Assembly (NCBI GenBank): GCA_002205965.3
Contig: NADL03000870.1
Location: 124,001 to 188,000 of the forward strand
Origin: Kappaphycus alvarezii
Taxonomy: Eukaryota > Rhodophyta > Florideophyceae > Gigartinales > Solieriaceae
Direction: 5' to 3'
DNA: 64,000 bases
Part shown: positions 53,159-63,200 of the stretch, one piece after another
Layout of the letters: every line of letters starts with the position of its first letter
How positions within the stretch are numbered: the stretch's first letter is position 1
Notes under the pieces: generated by a model
Seen by the model: only the letters and a program-made list of their open reading frames with translations
Databases searched by the model: none
Told to the model about the DNA's origin: nothing
Program-made: the position numbers and the translations under genes

Positions 53159-54639
53159 ATCTCCCTGCTGTGAATCAAGTTTCAGGACCATCCCAGTCAC
53201 CCCTCACCTTCCGTTCCCTCCTCGCCACCCCCTTCCTTGTTCTCACCTTTATTCCTCGCCCAGTCCAAGCCGCGGCTTACGACTTATTGTCAAATGAAGC
53301 ACTAACATCTCTCGTGAGGCTTAATCAATTTCCTTTCAGTACAACAATATCAATTTTACCTACATCTCTTTTACATGCTCAAGTCAAGCCGTGGATTGCG
53401 CTACCCACGATTCTGTGGTCATCGCTTGTGCCCGGACAGTTACCCACGATTCTGTGGTCATCGCTTGTGCTCGGACAGTCTCACTTGGACTTCGATGTAT
53501 CACACGCTGTATCGCATTTCATAGCCATCGGTTCCCGGATTGTCCTCTCTTGGGTCGCTTTTTTCCTTCTTTTTTTTAGAGTCCTTGAATAATGTGTAAT
53601 GTTTTTCTATAGTTGGCTTTTGTTTTTAACTTAGTTTGAGAAGAGCTTGTAGATCAATGAGGGGCTATAAGTACCCTGCAGAGAAAAGTGGGGATGGAAA
53701 AAAGGGCAAGACGAGTAAAACGAAAACCATCAACAACAACCCGGACATCCCTCGACTTGTGGATCCATAATTCGGGCACTTCCAACTGGAGCGCCGAATA
53801 GCGCGACACTTATACTTTGCAGCCTTGTTGCAAAGAATATGGGAGCTCCCACAGTGCCCTGCCCTCTGTTAGGTCATCATGCCATGCGTCAAATCGATTT
53901 AAGATCTACTGTCTGTTGTGATTTCTGATTCGGATATAGTTCAATTCGAATGGGTGACTAATTCGAATCTGTTTCCGCTTGCATTCTTTTGACCCTCTTT
54001 CTAACCAATGAAATTCAAGTCCGCCTCTAATTTATTGTTACGATATTATTATTATAAATAGCCAAATCCCTTCTGAGTCAAATAGTAAAAGGGGAGCAAC
54101 CAAGTTTTGTCTAACATAGCATCGCGAGCTTTCGCATTCTGACGTGTTTTTCGTCCCAAACGTAGCGTGTAATCGCTCTTCCTCTTTCGCCTTCTCAACT
54201 TGGTACACTCATTGGAGAAATCTTTTTTCTCCCTTTAAGTTTTTCAACACTTGTACCGCATTATATCTGCTCCCTCGCCAAAGCACAGGACTCGAGCCCT
54301 TCTGGAACGTATTTCCATCCTTGAGTTGGTTTTTCGACACAACCGCACCCGCTGCCTTGGCTGCTGCCGCCGGTGAAAATTCCCCAGCCCTGTTGACCGC
54401 ATCCGGAGGGCTTTGAGCCGCCTATATGATGAGCTCTTCGACGAGGCTACCTCCCTGATTATCGCCGCCCTCTTCTCTCCGATTCTATCCCATCCCAGCC
54501 TCGCCCATCCTGACTCGGCCCTTCACAGATGTCGCACATTCGTCTCCCAGGATAGCCCTTTTAGGATCACCGCAGCCCTTTTCCAAGTTGATCCCCCACT
54601 CTCCCCCAGCGAACCTACCTTTCAATCCTCGGCTTCTCT
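53159..54639. other. mostly unassigned sequence with a short tandem repeat
   Basis: Holds a tandem duplication at 53401-53479 and a coding-like but unidentified plus-strand frame at 54413-54859, whose last third is shared with LINE-C in another frame. The remainder is AT-rich. Confidence 0.4.
53401..53479 (+). repeat. 39-bp tandem duplication
   Basis: The unit starting tacccacgattctgtggtca and ending cggacag occurs twice in succession with one difference (tgcccg versus tgctcg). Confidence 0.85.
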
Positions 54640-55948
54640 TCATCCCCCGCACCCCGTTCCAATCACTACAATGCCCCCTGAAGCAGAACGAAGCGTTCCA
54701 CCAATTCCAATTGCCCTGCCCGGGTCGAGCCTGGCTCTATGCCTCTCTCCCCTTCTCAATGGGCGGTCTAGGTCTCCTGCAAACTTGCCTGGCTTAACTC
54801 ATGTTTACGACGTAGTCACTATCTGTATAACTCCGAAACTTAGCCGTACGTCTCTTTAAAATATAAACCACCCAAATATTTCCCTTACCGAGGCTGCTTA
54901 CGCAGCATCTGGAATTGATTCTTTTGTACTTATCTCCGACCTGCTGATTTTTTTCCAGGACCGCTACCTGGAAGAGATCCCCCGGTCCGCCATCTCGGTC
55001 TTATCTTCCAGCCATCCGCAGCTGTCTTTCTCGCTTACAGCTACGGCATTTTTCGAGTGTTGTTCATCGCCGGTCCCCTGACGAAAGGCTCCAGTCTGCG
55101 ATCACAACTAAACTCATGCTATTGAAGTCCGATAGGTTGTTCTTGTCCGCAGCAGCACCCGACCGAGCACGGGTTCTCTCCGTGCACACAACTTCCTCCT
55201 CCCTTATTTTCTCTTGGCCCTCTCACCCACCGCGGTACGTACATGTCCTCTTCAGCGTGGAAAGTCGCTCTGGCTCGCCGTCTCGGCATCGCACTAGTCC
55301 GTAGATCTACTCGCTGTGTGATCTGTTCCCGGCACCCGGTTGACGTCGAACCCGTTTTAGATCCAAGCGGCCAACACGCGTTGACCTGCAAATAAGAAGA
55401 CGGAATGACCCGTCGGTATCACGTCCTCCGCAACGTTCTTGCCCACTACTGCAAGGAAGTTGGGATCGTCGCCCTCGTCGAGAATCCGCTCCTCTACTAG
55501 GTTTCCAACTCGTATGGGCATTCGGAGACCCCTGAGTTACGAATGGACAATTACATACCCGCTGCATACGGGCTTCACAGTACCGACATCGCTGTCGACG
55601 TTAGTGTTGCCCACCCCTCCGCACTCCGCCGCATCTCGCCTAATACGGTTACCGTAGGCGCTGCCGCGACACTCGCAGAGCGCGAGAAACATCATCAGTG
55701 AGGCACTTACTGCAACCAAAATGATATACTTCTCTCACCCGTCGGGATTGATATCTATGGCGCCTTGGGAGACGACGGCAAGGTTTTTTTCTGCCGCTTT
55801 GCTTCCTTGGCTGCTTCCCGTCGCGATTACTTCCCTGAACAGGAGCTCCGCGACTTTGTTACCCGTTTTGCGTTTAGTCTCTAAGTAATGCAGGAGCGAC
55901 AGGTTTTCAGCCGTCGCCCCCATTCGTAGTTAATTTCTGAATACCCTC

Positions 55949-57369
55949 TGTAATACAGAAAGTGGTCCTCCCCTTGCGTAATACAGAAAATGGTCCTCCC
56001 CTCATGTAGTCCAGCAACTTGCAACGATCCCGCCCCTGACTTTGCTCACCATCCTTTCCAAATTTGCCTCCCATTCTCCCTAGATATTGTAACACTGTAT
56101 CCTCTCTTCCAAATTAGCGTTTTACGTCTTTTTTAATCTACCTTCTTCATCAAACTCACCCCCTATGTAGAAATTCCGTGCAAATGCGCTATTGCAATTT
56201 CGATTTCAACTTTTTAGTACCGACTCCAGTCCGCCTCTAAGGTGTACTTAAACCCATTTTACCAACTTTTTTTGAGATCCACCAGCTCCTACACACACCA
56301 CCCTTCCCTTCAAACCCTTTCTCTTCCGCCATTAATCATTTACAACAAAAATGAATAACCTTCGCCCCACCGCCCCCATCACTAAAAACCGCCCCTCTCG
56401 CCTCTTAAACGGCCTTTCGCTCGCTGCAATTGGCCCGACGGACGCAGACGACTATCTGCGACGCCAGACTAGGAAAAAGATAACCGATTTCGTCCGCAAA
56501 CTCTTCGTCGAGGATGAGGCCGAGAGGGTACCTGAGGAACAGGGGTAGGAGGTCGACGGGGAGCTGGGGAGACCTTTGACGAGTGGGCAGCGCCGGAATC
56601 TGTCTATGAGGATAATGATGAGGAGGACGAGGAGAATAAGGAGGATGTCGAGAACGAGGACAACGATGAGGACGAGGATGAGGACGAGGATGAGGACGGA
56701 GACGAGGAGGATGTAGGCGGGGAGGCATGGGAAGTTTTGGAATGGTTTAATGTATGGAACAAGAGGTACCGACGATGGAACTTGATGGGGATATCTTTAG
56801 TAGTTTAGATATCTCCCAGGACGAAATAGATAGTTATAAGCCGTTCGCAGATATCTGTGGGGACTGCTTGGGCAGCATGAATATTTTAGAGGAATTTTTT
56901 GGATCTGATTTAGAGAATGGGATATAAGAGGACCATATTGATTGTTAGCTTCTTAAATATCTTTTGTTTAGAGTATAATGTCCACTTAAAGTGTTTTTAT
57001 GCATTTTCTGGTACCTTCTGTAGTTTTATTCGGACTTACGGGGTAGCAGAAAGTCTATAGAAGCTGAATAAACTGCTTCCTCAAGGAGAGGTCAAGCAAG
57101 TTGGCAGACAACTTCAAGTCAAGTCCCGATTAGTAGGAAATTCAGAGTCAACTCCGGACCTAAGAAACATTTTTCCTACGCTGGTCGCAGAGCATCAGTG
57201 GTCGACCCTGCCCCTTCCATACTTGATTGTAGCCCTATAAACTCTCTTCCATATACACCCCTTTTTGTTCGTTCAACTATACCACGGTAGCACTTTTGTC
57301 GCTTGCGACACATCATTCTTGGGGTAGTTGGTTCTGAGTATCTCACCTCCCGACGATTTACCCCTATCA
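55949..57369 (+). mobile_element. solo LTR of the gypsy family, 1421 bp
   Basis: Starts TGTAATACAG and ends CCCTATCA, with the perfect 5-bp duplication CCCTC (55944-55948 and 57370-57374). It corresponds along its length to the LTRs of the young element in opposite orientation (tccaaatttgcctccca, the ORF, then aaagtctatagaagctgaat, gcagacaacttcaagtcaag and the end). Strongly diverged, so it is an older insertion whose internal part was lost by LTR recombination. Near its start a 12-base word tggtcctcccc is repeated. Confidence 0.9.
56351..56927 (+). pseudogene. LTR-encoded acidic protein in the solo LTR, diverged
   Basis: ATG at 56351. ITKNRPSRLLNGLSLAAIGP and TDADDYLRRQTRKKITDFVR match the young LTR protein closely, although most codons differ at the third base. 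A stop (56546-56548) and a frame change interrupt the acidic tract (VYEDNDEEDEENKEDVENED in the shifted frame). The C-terminus returns as DGDIFSSLDIS, PFADICGDCLGSMNILEEFF and GSDLENG, ending at 56927. The conservation pattern is evidence for past selection on the protein. Confidence 0.8.
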
Positions 57370-57589
57370 CCCTCCGCATTCTTTTGGGCAACATTGTACA
57401 ATTCATAGAGATTTACTACCACGTTACAATTCTGTACTGGAACACATACCTCTCACAATATACTGTAGTGACGATTTTCTGTTCCGCTCCGTTCCTGTAA
57501 ATACATGACATTCCTAGAAAATCGGGTATTTTGTTATCCTACAGTACCATTCAAGAATAGTTTCAACCTTTAGTTTTGATACGAAGGAG

Positions 57590-60236
57590 CATATGGGAAA
57601 GCTGCACTGTCTTTAGGATCTCTAGGGTGTTACCGGCAACTAAATCTGTGTTAGACGCCCTCCGAGCTAAAAATCCTCAATCTTCCCTAGGGGATGAGGA
57701 ATACTTTGAACCGCCTTCCGCAACCCCCGACATCTCAGCGATCACAGAAGATGAGGTTTTGCGGGCAGTTCGCTCTTTCAAACCCGGTTCAGCCCCGGGT
57801 GGATCCGGACTTCGCCCCTCTCACGTCGAAGAGCTTCTACGGACACCCACATCTTCCTCGCAGGGGAAATTCTTGGATTCATTAACAGAACTGGTGAACG
57901 TCCTGGCTTCCGGAAAAGCTCCTACTGCCCTCGCCCCGTGGATTGCTGGAGCTCCACTCACACCACTTGCGAAGAAGGACATGACTCCGCGCCCCATTGC
58001 AATGGGAGAGACTTTGCGAAGGTTAGTTAGTAGCTGCCTTGCGACTCGGGTTAATGAGAAGGCCGCTACGTACTTCCAGCCTCTTCAGGTTGGTATCGCT
58101 ACAAGGTCAGGAATAGATGCAGTAGTTCACGGTGTTCGGCGCATCGTGAATAAGTTTGGTACACGCTCTGAATATGCGCTCTTGTCGGTCGATCTGAAGA
58201 ATGCGTTCAACCTGTGCAGCCGTGCTTCCTTTTTCAATGCGGTCCGGAACCTCGTTCCTCAGTTGCTTCCTTGGGTATTGTATTGCTACAACAACAACCC
58301 AGCGTTCCTCTGGACGGGATTCGGGATTATACGGAGTGTTGTGGGCACCCAGCAAGGAGACCCGCTTAGCGGGCGGCTTTTCGCTCTCGTGCTCCACCCC
58401 ATCGCCCTGAAGATAAAAGAGCTAATCTCGGGATTCCTCGACGAGGACGCAGGATTAGATACACCGCTTTTGGAGTTTTGGTATCAAGACGATGGCTATA
58501 TTGTAGCCAAACACGAGGCCATACTCAAGGTAATCGAGGTTCTGTCTTCTCCCGAGGCCAAACGTCGTGGCCTCCATCTGGCAGTCTCGAAATGCAAAGT
58601 ATGGTGGCCCACTACCCCCTCCGCGTCAGTTCAGTCCGCATACCCCTCTTATATGCGGCAGGAATACAGTGCTGGGACTTTGGTTTGAAACGCGCCAGTC
58701 GGCTCCCAAACGTTCATGGAACAATGCTTCTTGGACCATGTACACTCCCTTGAGCCTTTACTTAATGCGGTCATGGAAATCGAAGACGCACAAGCTTCAT
58801 TCCAACTACCACGTAATTGCTTTGGGGTTTGAAAAGTGGGATACCTCTTGCGAGTTGTGCCGCCCTCCTGCACGCAGAAAGGGGCTGAATATTTCGACAG
58901 CTTAATCGAGAACTGCTGCCGTACTTTAGCGGGTGGAATGCTAGACAACTCTATATTCAAGGGGCTGCAACTGCCCATTAGGCCACTACAGGAGAAGAAG
59001 CCGACCTTGGGAATCGGCCTCACCTCTGCGCGAGACGTCGCCGCCGCTTCGTTTCTTGCGTCTGGGATAGATCGGGTATATCTTCCGAGAGTAAAACACC
59101 CAAACCTTTCCCCCTTTCTTGCGTCTAGCGCCGCGACGCAGCAGTTATGCGAGAAGTCTTTGCCGTCCATTGTTCAAAACCTGACGCAGTGCGAGGATGC
59201 TACAGCCGCCTTTACCACATGGAGCGCCTCTCGTCGACCCTCAGAACGAATTCCGTTAAGCAATTTCTGCTCCTCCAACCTACCACCGTAGAAGAAGCTA
59301 ACAGACGCAATTCATGTGTCTGCGCAAGAGGCCTTGCCGCTCGGAAACATCCGCACCCGCGCCTTCCGCGCTAGCATGTCCCCCCCCCCGGAGCCAAAGG
59401 CTGGGTCTACTGTGCACCTTGCCCTTGATTGAGGACGCACATCAAGAACAAAGACTTCTCCGTGTGGTTCCAGTACTTTTGCCAAACCCCTTTATTCGCC
59501 CCAGGTACCCCTTGCCCAAAAACAGGGTGTCCTGAAATGCTGGGTATCTACGGGGACCACTTGCTACATTGTCGCTTTGGCTGCGAGCGGAATACTCGCC
59601 ACAACAACCAGGTGACTTTACTGGGGAACGATCTCGCAAGAGCCGCCCGACGTCCATTCATTGAACCTCGTTTACTCTACCAGAAACAGGACGAGGTCGG
59701 ACATCAGGGCGATGGGAGCTGTCGGTGGCACGGATTATTTTGACTTAACCTTCGTCAACCCGCTCGCTCCGTCCCACGCAAGAGCCAGGGCTTTCAACCC
59801 ACTCACAAGCCTCAACGCAGCCCAATCAGAGAAGCAGCGGAAATACCAAGGGTTTCTTGCTGAGCTGCCTGGGAGAAACAGGTTGGTTCCTGTTCCCATC
59901 TCAACGTTTTGAGGATGGCATCCGGCGGCGTTCTCCGTCGTCAAGGAACTCGCGGGAACTGTTGCCCCTCGCGCAATGGAACGGTTTTCGAAGGTTAGAT
60001 GCATTCTTTTACAGCGGCACTCCGCATTGACAGTAACCTCCAGTGCCGCTTGTTTGCTGGCTGGCCTCCCTTCCACCTTCCGGTAGATTGGAGTGCCATC
60101 TACAGTTTTCGATGCATTGTACGATTTCACAATTGGCTTGGTCAATACATATACGGTATCTACGCTCCGGTACATATTTACTGGGTACCAACCCACATGT
60201 CGACCACAGTAGATTAACCCCCAATTTCCCCCGTTT
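57590..60236 (+). pseudogene. LINE-B, RT to endonuclease, several frameshifts
   Basis: 57590-58688: VLDALRAKNPQ, FKPGSAPGGSGLRPSHVEEL, MTPRPIAMGETLRRLVSS, YALLSVDLKNAFN (Asp), VGTQQGDPLSGRLFALVLHP and FWYQDDGYI (YxDD intact). The frame shifts near 58650. 58836-59291 gives FDSLIENCCRTLAGGMLDN, ARDVAAASFLASG and later parts with a LINE-A tail insert. 59429-59670 gives CPEMLGIYGDHLLHCRFGC with RHNNQVTLLGNDLARAARRP. 59661-59912 gives RSDIRAMGAVGGTDYFDLTF, the endonuclease core (PD replaced by SD), then LVPVPIS. The untranslated 3' end follows to 60236. 5'-truncated; at least four frame changes. Confidence 0.88.
59064..59114 (+). mobile_element. 51-bp LINE-A tail inserted in LINE-B
   Basis: Perfect 12-bp duplication tttcttgcgtct on both sides (59052-59063 and 59115-59126). 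The insert, gggatagatcgggtatatct to aaacctttcccc, is the bare terminus of LINE-A. Insert plus duplication is 63 bp, so the surrounding frame stays open (SGIDRVYLPRVKHPNLSPFL). Confidence 0.92.
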
Positions 60237-60249
60237 TGATACTTCCGGT

Positions 60250-60397
60250 GTCCTCATGGAGGCATACATACAACAACGAACTTCTGTCGCGATAAACCGA
60301 CAACAAGTCAACTGCTTCTGGCTCGGATAGATTTTTCCTCCTTTGAGGGCCGCTAGGCCCCCCCTTTGCTGCTTGGTAAAGTCTTCTTCTTCTTCGG
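60250..60397 (+). mobile_element. LINE-D 3' tail, truncated copy
   Basis: Matches 51410-51540: acaacaacgaacttct, ggatagatttt, gagggccgctag, tgcttggtaaagtctt and a TTC-rich end. It follows directly on the LINE-B 3' end. Confidence 0.85.
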
Positions 60398-61444
60398 GGA
60401 GGCCACCCAAGCCGTTCTGACCATCCTCAGTTGTCACTTTGCCAGATACCGCGACAAGAACTCCTCTTTCGAAAATGCCCGGCTCCTGTCCACACAACCT
60501 TCCCTCACCTTGCAACCTACAGCTCACGCCGTTTGTAGCCGACCTCTTGCCTTAGTTACTAACAGTGTAAAGAGCGGGGGGCTTATTTACAGTAGCTGAT
60601 ATGCTGGTTAACACCCAGTGTACTTGTGTGTACCTTCCTGGTAGTGGTCCGTGGCTATGCCAACAAAAATCCTTTTGATTAAAAGATAATCGGCTGTATC
60701 ACTGAATATTATACCTGGAGGAAAAGAGAGACTTAATTGGAATACTTGAAAGCGTGTGAGGAATACCTGATGATGTGTCTTTATTTGAAACGATGGTTGG
60801 AAAGTCACCGTATCCCCATTTCGTACCATCAAAATGCTGTCAAATAATCAATTATAAGGCATACTACCTCAAGACTAACATCGATGCGCCTGACCTCCTT
60901 TTTTACAAGCTCTCTTTGTTAGAATTGTTCATGCGTGCATCAAAGACAAACAGCTACAATCGGATCATCAATCTTGGGGTTTGTTGGGCTCGTGTTCCAC
61001 AACCAAATCACATTATTTATTTCAATAAGCCTTCGGAAAATTAGCCTCGATGCAATATAAACGGTTCTCTGAATTCTTTACTTTCGTCTATTTTCAAAAG
61101 CGGTCAATCCTTTACAGTAAGCAATTTTTAATGTACTGTTAACAATCTCGATGGGCAGGAATCGACAGGTATATGGTCATCAACCGTTTCGCCGTCATAC
61201 CTTCAACAAATATCTGTGCTTCGTCACTTACTTCAACAGCCACCATGTCTCCTCATAACGGTAATTTAAAGGAAGGGAAAATTGTCAACAAATGTCGGTA
61301 TAGTCTGCCTCGCCCACAAACTGGGTTTTGGTTAGAAGCGTTTCATGACATATTGTGTAAACAATATTCACACCCCCACTTCAAACTCACCTCTGCCAAT
61401 TCTTAACCCTGGATCCCATTTATCCCCCTTTGTACTGCTTGAAG
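60398..61444. other. unassigned sequence and presumed upstream region of the second MYB gene
   Basis: The coding-like frame up to about 60600 has no known domain. 60575-60640 weakly resembles the complement of a LINE-B end (ggcttatttacagtagctga, taacacccagtgta). From 60650 on, AT-rich sequence leads to the MYB start; I could not choose a promoter. Confidence 0.35.
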
Positions 61445-62188
61445 ATGGCAGACCGGATTGCAGATCTACGCTACGAAGAAGTTATTAGCCGCCAACAGAA
61501 GCGCATTTTCGAACTCAACAACGAACTCGCTCATTACGAAGGAAAACTTCACAGACTTCGTCACCTCGCACACGAGACTGATCAGTCCCTATCTGGGATA
61601 CCTATTTTTATCCCCGTGATAACTACTGTCCCGATAACACCGCAAACGCCATCAACACCTATTCACCAATCCAGCCTCCGAATTGGTCCTATGCAAGACG
61701 CCGCGCGCCCGCCTAAATCCAAAATTCAGAACCCAGGTACGGGCCAAAGCAGAAAATTGAAAAATGCACACGAAAGAAGCAATATCAAAATGAATAAGTG
61801 TGGAAGAATGGGAATTATGACTTGTCCGGAACCAGGGAAAGAGTGTACTCAACAGACGAGATATTGGACACAAAAGGAGCATGATCTATTCTTGTATGCA
61901 ACAAAGCTGTATGGTCCAAAGGAATATGCAGCCATTAGCAAACTGGTTGCCACTAGAACTCCAAAGCAGGTTAGAAACCATGCTCGGAAGTACCAACAAA
62001 AGTTGGAGAGGCAGGCGAAAGGCAGAAAAGTCCAGGAAAATGCAGCTGCAGCATCGGAGTGTCAGGAGCTAGCCAGTACAGACAGCAGTGACGGGGATAA
62101 GTGTATAATTAGCAATTCGAGAAAGGACAAGGGCGATGGCAATGATGATAAAGTGCATTGGATGGATGAGCTCTTTACCTTCAATTAG
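61445..62188 (+). CDS. one-repeat MYB-like (HAQKY-type) putative transcription factor, paralogue
   Basis: I start at ATG 61445 (aagatggcag), not at the in-frame TTG 15 bp upstream. 247 residues. Residues 10-42 form a coil (YEEVISRQQKRIFELNNELA ... LRHLA) matching the first MYB protein at the same positions. Residues 50-135 are Pro/Thr-rich, then basic. Residues 138-187 are the MYB repeat: TRYWTQKEHDLFLYATKLYG, AISKLVATRTPKQ, then RNHARKYQQKL. The C-terminus is polar and acidic. Loss of Gln in HARKY versus HAQKY is the main motif difference. It is about 33 kb from its paralogue in the same orientation, which suggests a duplicated local family separated by TE insertion. It probably binds DNA in the nucleus; targets unknown. 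Confidence 0.88.
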   Translation: MADRIADLRYEEVISRQQKRIFELNNELAHYEGKLHRLRHLAHETDQSLSGIPIFIPVITTVPITPQTPSTPIHQSSLRIGPMQDAARPPKSKIQNPGTGQSRKLKNAHERSNIKMNKCGRMGIMTCPEPGKECTQQTRYWTQKEHDLFLYATKLYGPKEYAAISKLVATRTPKQVRNHARKYQQKLERQAKGRKVQENAAAASECQELASTDSSDGDKCIISNSRKDKGDGNDDKVHWMDELFTFN

Positions 62189-62483
62189 CTGAAAAATTAT
62201 GAGTTTATGAAGTTTATCCCAGAAACAACGGAAGGTGCAGGTATTGAAATGACATGAGGCGCTTTGGGAAAAGGAAACATTCGATTTAACATTTCTAGAC
62301 CGTTGTACCACATGAATCCTTCCACTGTTACGAGTTTTGGGTTATTCCCGAAGAAGTGAAACTCTTAGTAAGACCAAGAGTTAGGGTGGCAAGCGAATCT
62401 CGACTTGAAATCAGAACAAAAACAAAAAAATAAAAAGGTACCAACTTGTAGAGCCTTAGTTGATCAGGACAACATAACGAAAG
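62189..62483. other. region downstream of the second MYB gene
   Basis: No gene or TE recognised before the LINE-A end. Probably contains the MYB 3' untranslated region. Confidence 0.4.
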
Positions 62484-63200
62484 GGGAAAGGTTTGAGTGC
62501 TTTACTCTTGGAAGATATGTCCGATCTATCCCATGGTTTTCCAGAAAACCACAATTGACTCAAAAAGGGTACACCGACTCAGTAATGGGGAAGGAACTAC
62601 GCTCCCTAAAAAGCTACCTTCAGGACAGCCATCAAGCAGGCCGCATTGGACATGACGGCTGCTGCAGTGTTCCTTTGCATCAAAACCCACGAACTTTTCT
62701 GTACGTCTCCAATGCACTCACGGCCATGTTCATTGCCACGTCACTTAGCACTGCATATGCATCCGTGTGCCACCCTCCAAGAGTGGAGATTGTCACAGGC
62801 ACGAGCCTATCTCTGGTGGGATTTGCGAAAAAGATTGTTATCTTCTCTGCTTTGCATTTCGCGCCGCATTCAGAGAGGACATCAGGTTGAAGGCCCTCAC
62901 TCTCCTGTTGGAAAGAGCGAGGGGATTCACGAAGGTAACATCAAAAAAGTCGGTCGCCCCGCCGCTTCCCATTGCCCGGATGTCGGGTCTCGTGCGGTGG
63001 AGACCATGGCGTGGCTCTACGACAGGATGACGCGGAGCTCTTGTGAGGTCTTTTGCGAGAAGGGTTACTTTGCGATCATGTCGGTTGATCCTGTGTGCTC
63101 CATGCAAGCAGTGCATGAGATGATGGCCATGTACATCTGTTAGGCATGTGCCATTCCCGCTGATGGTGGAGACATAGCACAGTACATCTGCCATGGAATG
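62484..63200 (-). mobile_element. LINE-A C-terminal and 3' end, 5'-truncated
   Basis: The longest LINE-A piece here. On the minus strand 63194-62838 gives HHLMHCLHGAHRINRHDRKV and LLAKDLTRAPRHPVVEPR. TRPDIRAMGSGGATDFFDVT and FVNPLA then follow, which are the end of the zinc motif and the endonuclease core (PD, D-V-T). Then come broken frames with LVPVTISTLGGWHTDAYAVL, and the untranslated end to ccaagagtaaagcactcaaa. It defines the family whose tails are scattered through the window. Confidence 0.85.

Larger units (their letters stand above)
54640..57413 (+). pseudogene. LINE-C copy 2, endonuclease part, split by a solo LTR
   Basis: From about 54640 it parallels LINE-C copy 1: AEAFHQFQLPCPGRAWLYAS-like text in broken frames, SLPFSMGGLGLLQT, then, after about 95 foreign bases, TEAAYAASGIDSFVLISDLL. 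The zinc region CVICSRHPVDVEPVLDPSGQ followed by HALTC, TRRYHVLRNVLAHYCKEVGI, LRMDNYIPAAYGL and IDVSV-like VAVDVSVAHPSAL of the endonuclease come next, then the stop and 3' untranslated part. The solo LTR at 55949-57369 interrupts that part, and the LINE-C end resumes at 57375 (cgcattcttttgggcaacat, then agatttactaccac). Many stops and frameshifts. Confidence 0.82.
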
